Made by a program: the position numbers and the translations under genes
Source: Candidatus Saccharimonadota bacterium
Lineage (GTDB): Bacteria; Patescibacteriota; Saccharimonadia; Saccharimonadales; UBA4665
DNA length: 13,606 nucleotides
NCBI GenBank assembly: GCA_027314795.1
Contig: DAHVAE010000012.1
Coordinates: 1-13,606 of the forward strand
Reading direction: 5' to 3'
Shown here: piece by piece, positions 12,396 to 13,606 of the stretch
Layout of the letters: every line of letters starts with the position of its first letter
Numbering within the stretch: position 1 is the first letter of the stretch
Notes under the pieces: generated by a model
Databases searched by the model: none
Told to the model about the DNA's origin: nothing
What the model saw: the letters and a program-made list of their open reading frames with translations, nothing else

Positions 12396-13526
12396 ATGGT
12401 AAAGACAGTTACGAAGCCTACTGGGAGCAACAAGCGTGCAGCTAAAGCCCGTGTAGTTGCTCTAGTACCTGCCCATAATGAACAAGCATCGATCGCTAAG
12501 ACTATAGACTGTTTAATGGATCAAACTTATCCGTTGTCATACGCTTTAGTGATTGCAGACAACTGCTCAGATCAGACAGTGAAGATCGTCCGCAAGTATC
12601 AAAAAAGGTATGGCACCCGTAAGCTCAGGCTACTGAAAACAAAAAACAATTCTGCAAAAAAAGCAGGTGCACTTAACCAAGGCTTTATGTCTATTAAATC
12701 AAAGCCTGATTACATCTTTGGTATGGATGGTGATACCATTCTAGACAAAAATATCATTGAAGCTGGCGTTAAATTGCTGCAAAAAGAACCAAACACTGCT
12801 GGTGTTTGTTCGGCTTATCGGACTCTGCCGTTGCCAGAACGCTCTAGCCGCTGGCAACGTTACCTATGGCGTCTTCAAAATATTGAATTCGGTCTGGCAA
12901 ATGCCTGGCGAGTAGAAAATTATAACAATGCTAGAGTACTCCCAGGTGTTGCGGTCATGTTTAGAACCAGAGCTCTAAGAGACGTTAATAAACTACACAA
13001 AGGTACAATTTGGGCTACCGACAGCTTAGTCGAAGATTATCGTTTAACTCTTGAACTAAAAGATTTAGGGTGGCAAGTTAAATCATCACTGGACATGATA
13101 TCTTGGTCAGATGTCCCTTTAAAGTTAAATGGTAAGGGCGGCTTATTTGATCAAAGGCAGAGGTGGTACAGCGGTACGGTTGATGAGATACGAAGACGTG
13201 GGCTCAAAGAACATTCTCGTTATGAAGCCTTCACTATAACCTTACTGAGTTTCAATTTATTGATGAGGGCACTGCTATACGCTACATATGTTCTGATAAT
13301 TGTTAGAGGTGACTTCAATAATCTAGTATCCATATTTCTGCTACTGCCACTTGCTGCAGCCTTAGTCCAGTTTTATCGTTGGCTTAAATACTGTGATCAG
13401 CGAGATTTCTGGCAGGGTCTAATGACTATAACCTTACTACCCAATGAACTTTACGCCATATTTAAGGAGTTTACTTACGCCTACTCCACTTGGTTAAGTT
13501 ACGCTAGACCAGATAGAGCCTGGTAG
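12396..13526 (+). CDS. Membrane-associated family 2 glycosyltransferase (processive type)
   Basis: A 376-residue GT2 enzyme. Nucleotide-sugar and catalytic motifs are intact: VALVPAHNEQ (21-30), ADNCSD (54-59), the metal-binding DGDT (111-114), the acceptor-side VEDYR (E213-D214) and QRQRW (253-257). The last, with VED, is characteristic of processive synthases such as cellulose, hyaluronan, chitin-oligosaccharide and poly-N-acetylglucosamine synthases. Two or three membrane helices follow at about 278-304, 308-326 and possibly 340-362; there is no N-terminal membrane helix. It likely adds sugars at the cytoplasmic membrane face for a surface polysaccharide or glycolipid; the sugar is unknown. 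The start ATG follows the structured leader and lacks a good Shine-Dalgarno. The next gene starts 11 bases after the stop. Confidence 0.92.
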   Translation: MVKTVTKPTGSNKRAAKARVVALVPAHNEQASIAKTIDCLMDQTYPLSYALVIADNCSDQTVKIVRKYQKRYGTRKLRLLKTKNNSAKKAGALNQGFMSIKSKPDYIFGMDGDTILDKNIIEAGVKLLQKEPNTAGVCSAYRTLPLPERSSRWQRYLWRLQNIEFGLANAWRVENYNNARVLPGVAVMFRTRALRDVNKLHKGTIWATDSLVEDYRLTLELKDLGWQVKSSLDMISWSDVPLKLNGKGGLFDQRQRWYSGTVDEIRRRGLKEHSRYEAFTITLLSFNLLMRALLYATYVLIIVRGDFNNLVSIFLLLPLAAALVQFYRWLKYCDQRDFWQGLMTITLLPNELYAIFKEFTYAYSTWLSYARPDRAW

Positions 13527-13537
13527 AGGAGCAAAAT

Positions 13538-13606
13538 ATGAACGTCCCACAAGCATCTATAGCCTCAGCAGTCATACCAACTTCTACGGCCGATATAGTA
13601 CTGCAC
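13538..13606 (+). CDS. Hypothetical protein, partial (cut by right window edge)
   Basis: ATG at 13538 with a good Shine-Dalgarno (AGAGGAG, 13525-13531, six bases upstream), open to the window end (23 codons). It begins MNVPQASIASAVIPTSTADI and shows no recognisable motif yet. Its start lies 11 bases after the glycosyltransferase stop, so the two form an operon and the gene probably works with the surface-glycan enzyme. Confidence 0.65.
   Translation, partial: MNVPQASIASAVIPTSTADIVLH

Noticed and set aside
1..13606. CRISPR array, insertion sequence or attachment site
   Set aside because: No regularly spaced repeat, transposase-like ORF, terminal inverted repeats with target duplication, or tRNA-end duplication was seen.

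Overview
The window looks like a chromosome segment of a small-genome, AT-leaning bacterium. My best guess is Patescibacteria (Candidate Phyla Radiation), possibly Saccharibacteria. This is inference from style: short proteins, many starts a few bases after a TATAAT-like box with no Shine-Dalgarno (leaderless type), a shortened MetK, and several small orphan membrane proteins. There is no rRNA or other taxonomic marker. All 15 readable stop codons are TAA (13) or TAG (2), never TGA; every main ORF reads through cleanly with the standard code.

Layout. Positions 1-700: two unknown minus-strand genes, the first cut by the window edge. Positions 701-1171: a frameshifted minus-strand ORF, then a promoter. 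Positions 1172-2657: a compact type II restriction-modification pair, a BsaWI-like endonuclease overlapping a beta-class DNA methyltransferase by 29 bases. Positions 2658-3735: inverted repeats, an SPW-type membrane protein (minus) with a palindromic leader, a plus promoter with a structured leader, and a small membrane-protein ORF that appears frameshifted. Positions 3720-5230: a bactofilin-like beta-helix joined to membrane segments (minus), divergent from a one-domain rhodanese. Positions 5370-6968: an aldo/keto reductase and a YdeI/OmdA-family protein. Positions 7305-8303: a small exported protein and a four-helix membrane protein. Positions 8368-9634: a divergent pair, Pcm-like methyltransferase and DedA membrane protein, both apparently leaderless. 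Positions 9695-10849: an amylo-alpha-1,6-glucosidase-like enzyme. Positions 10938-12042: a SAM riboswitch with a hairpin that pairs the ribosome-binding site, then a short metK. Positions 12301-13606: a promoter, an unidentified structured leader, a processive-type family 2 glycosyltransferase and the start of a further gene.

Most genes are single transcription units. Coupled pairs are the R-M genes, the two genes at the left edge, and the glycosyltransferase with the right-edge gene. Several proteins act at or outside the cell envelope (SPW protein, bactofilin-like protein, exported small protein, four-helix protein, DedA, glycosyltransferase). No single new defence or biosynthesis system is evident. 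The most original signals are non-coding: the leader at 12323-12383, the alternative-hairpin leader at 3384-3430, and the 18-base palindrome at 3224-3241.
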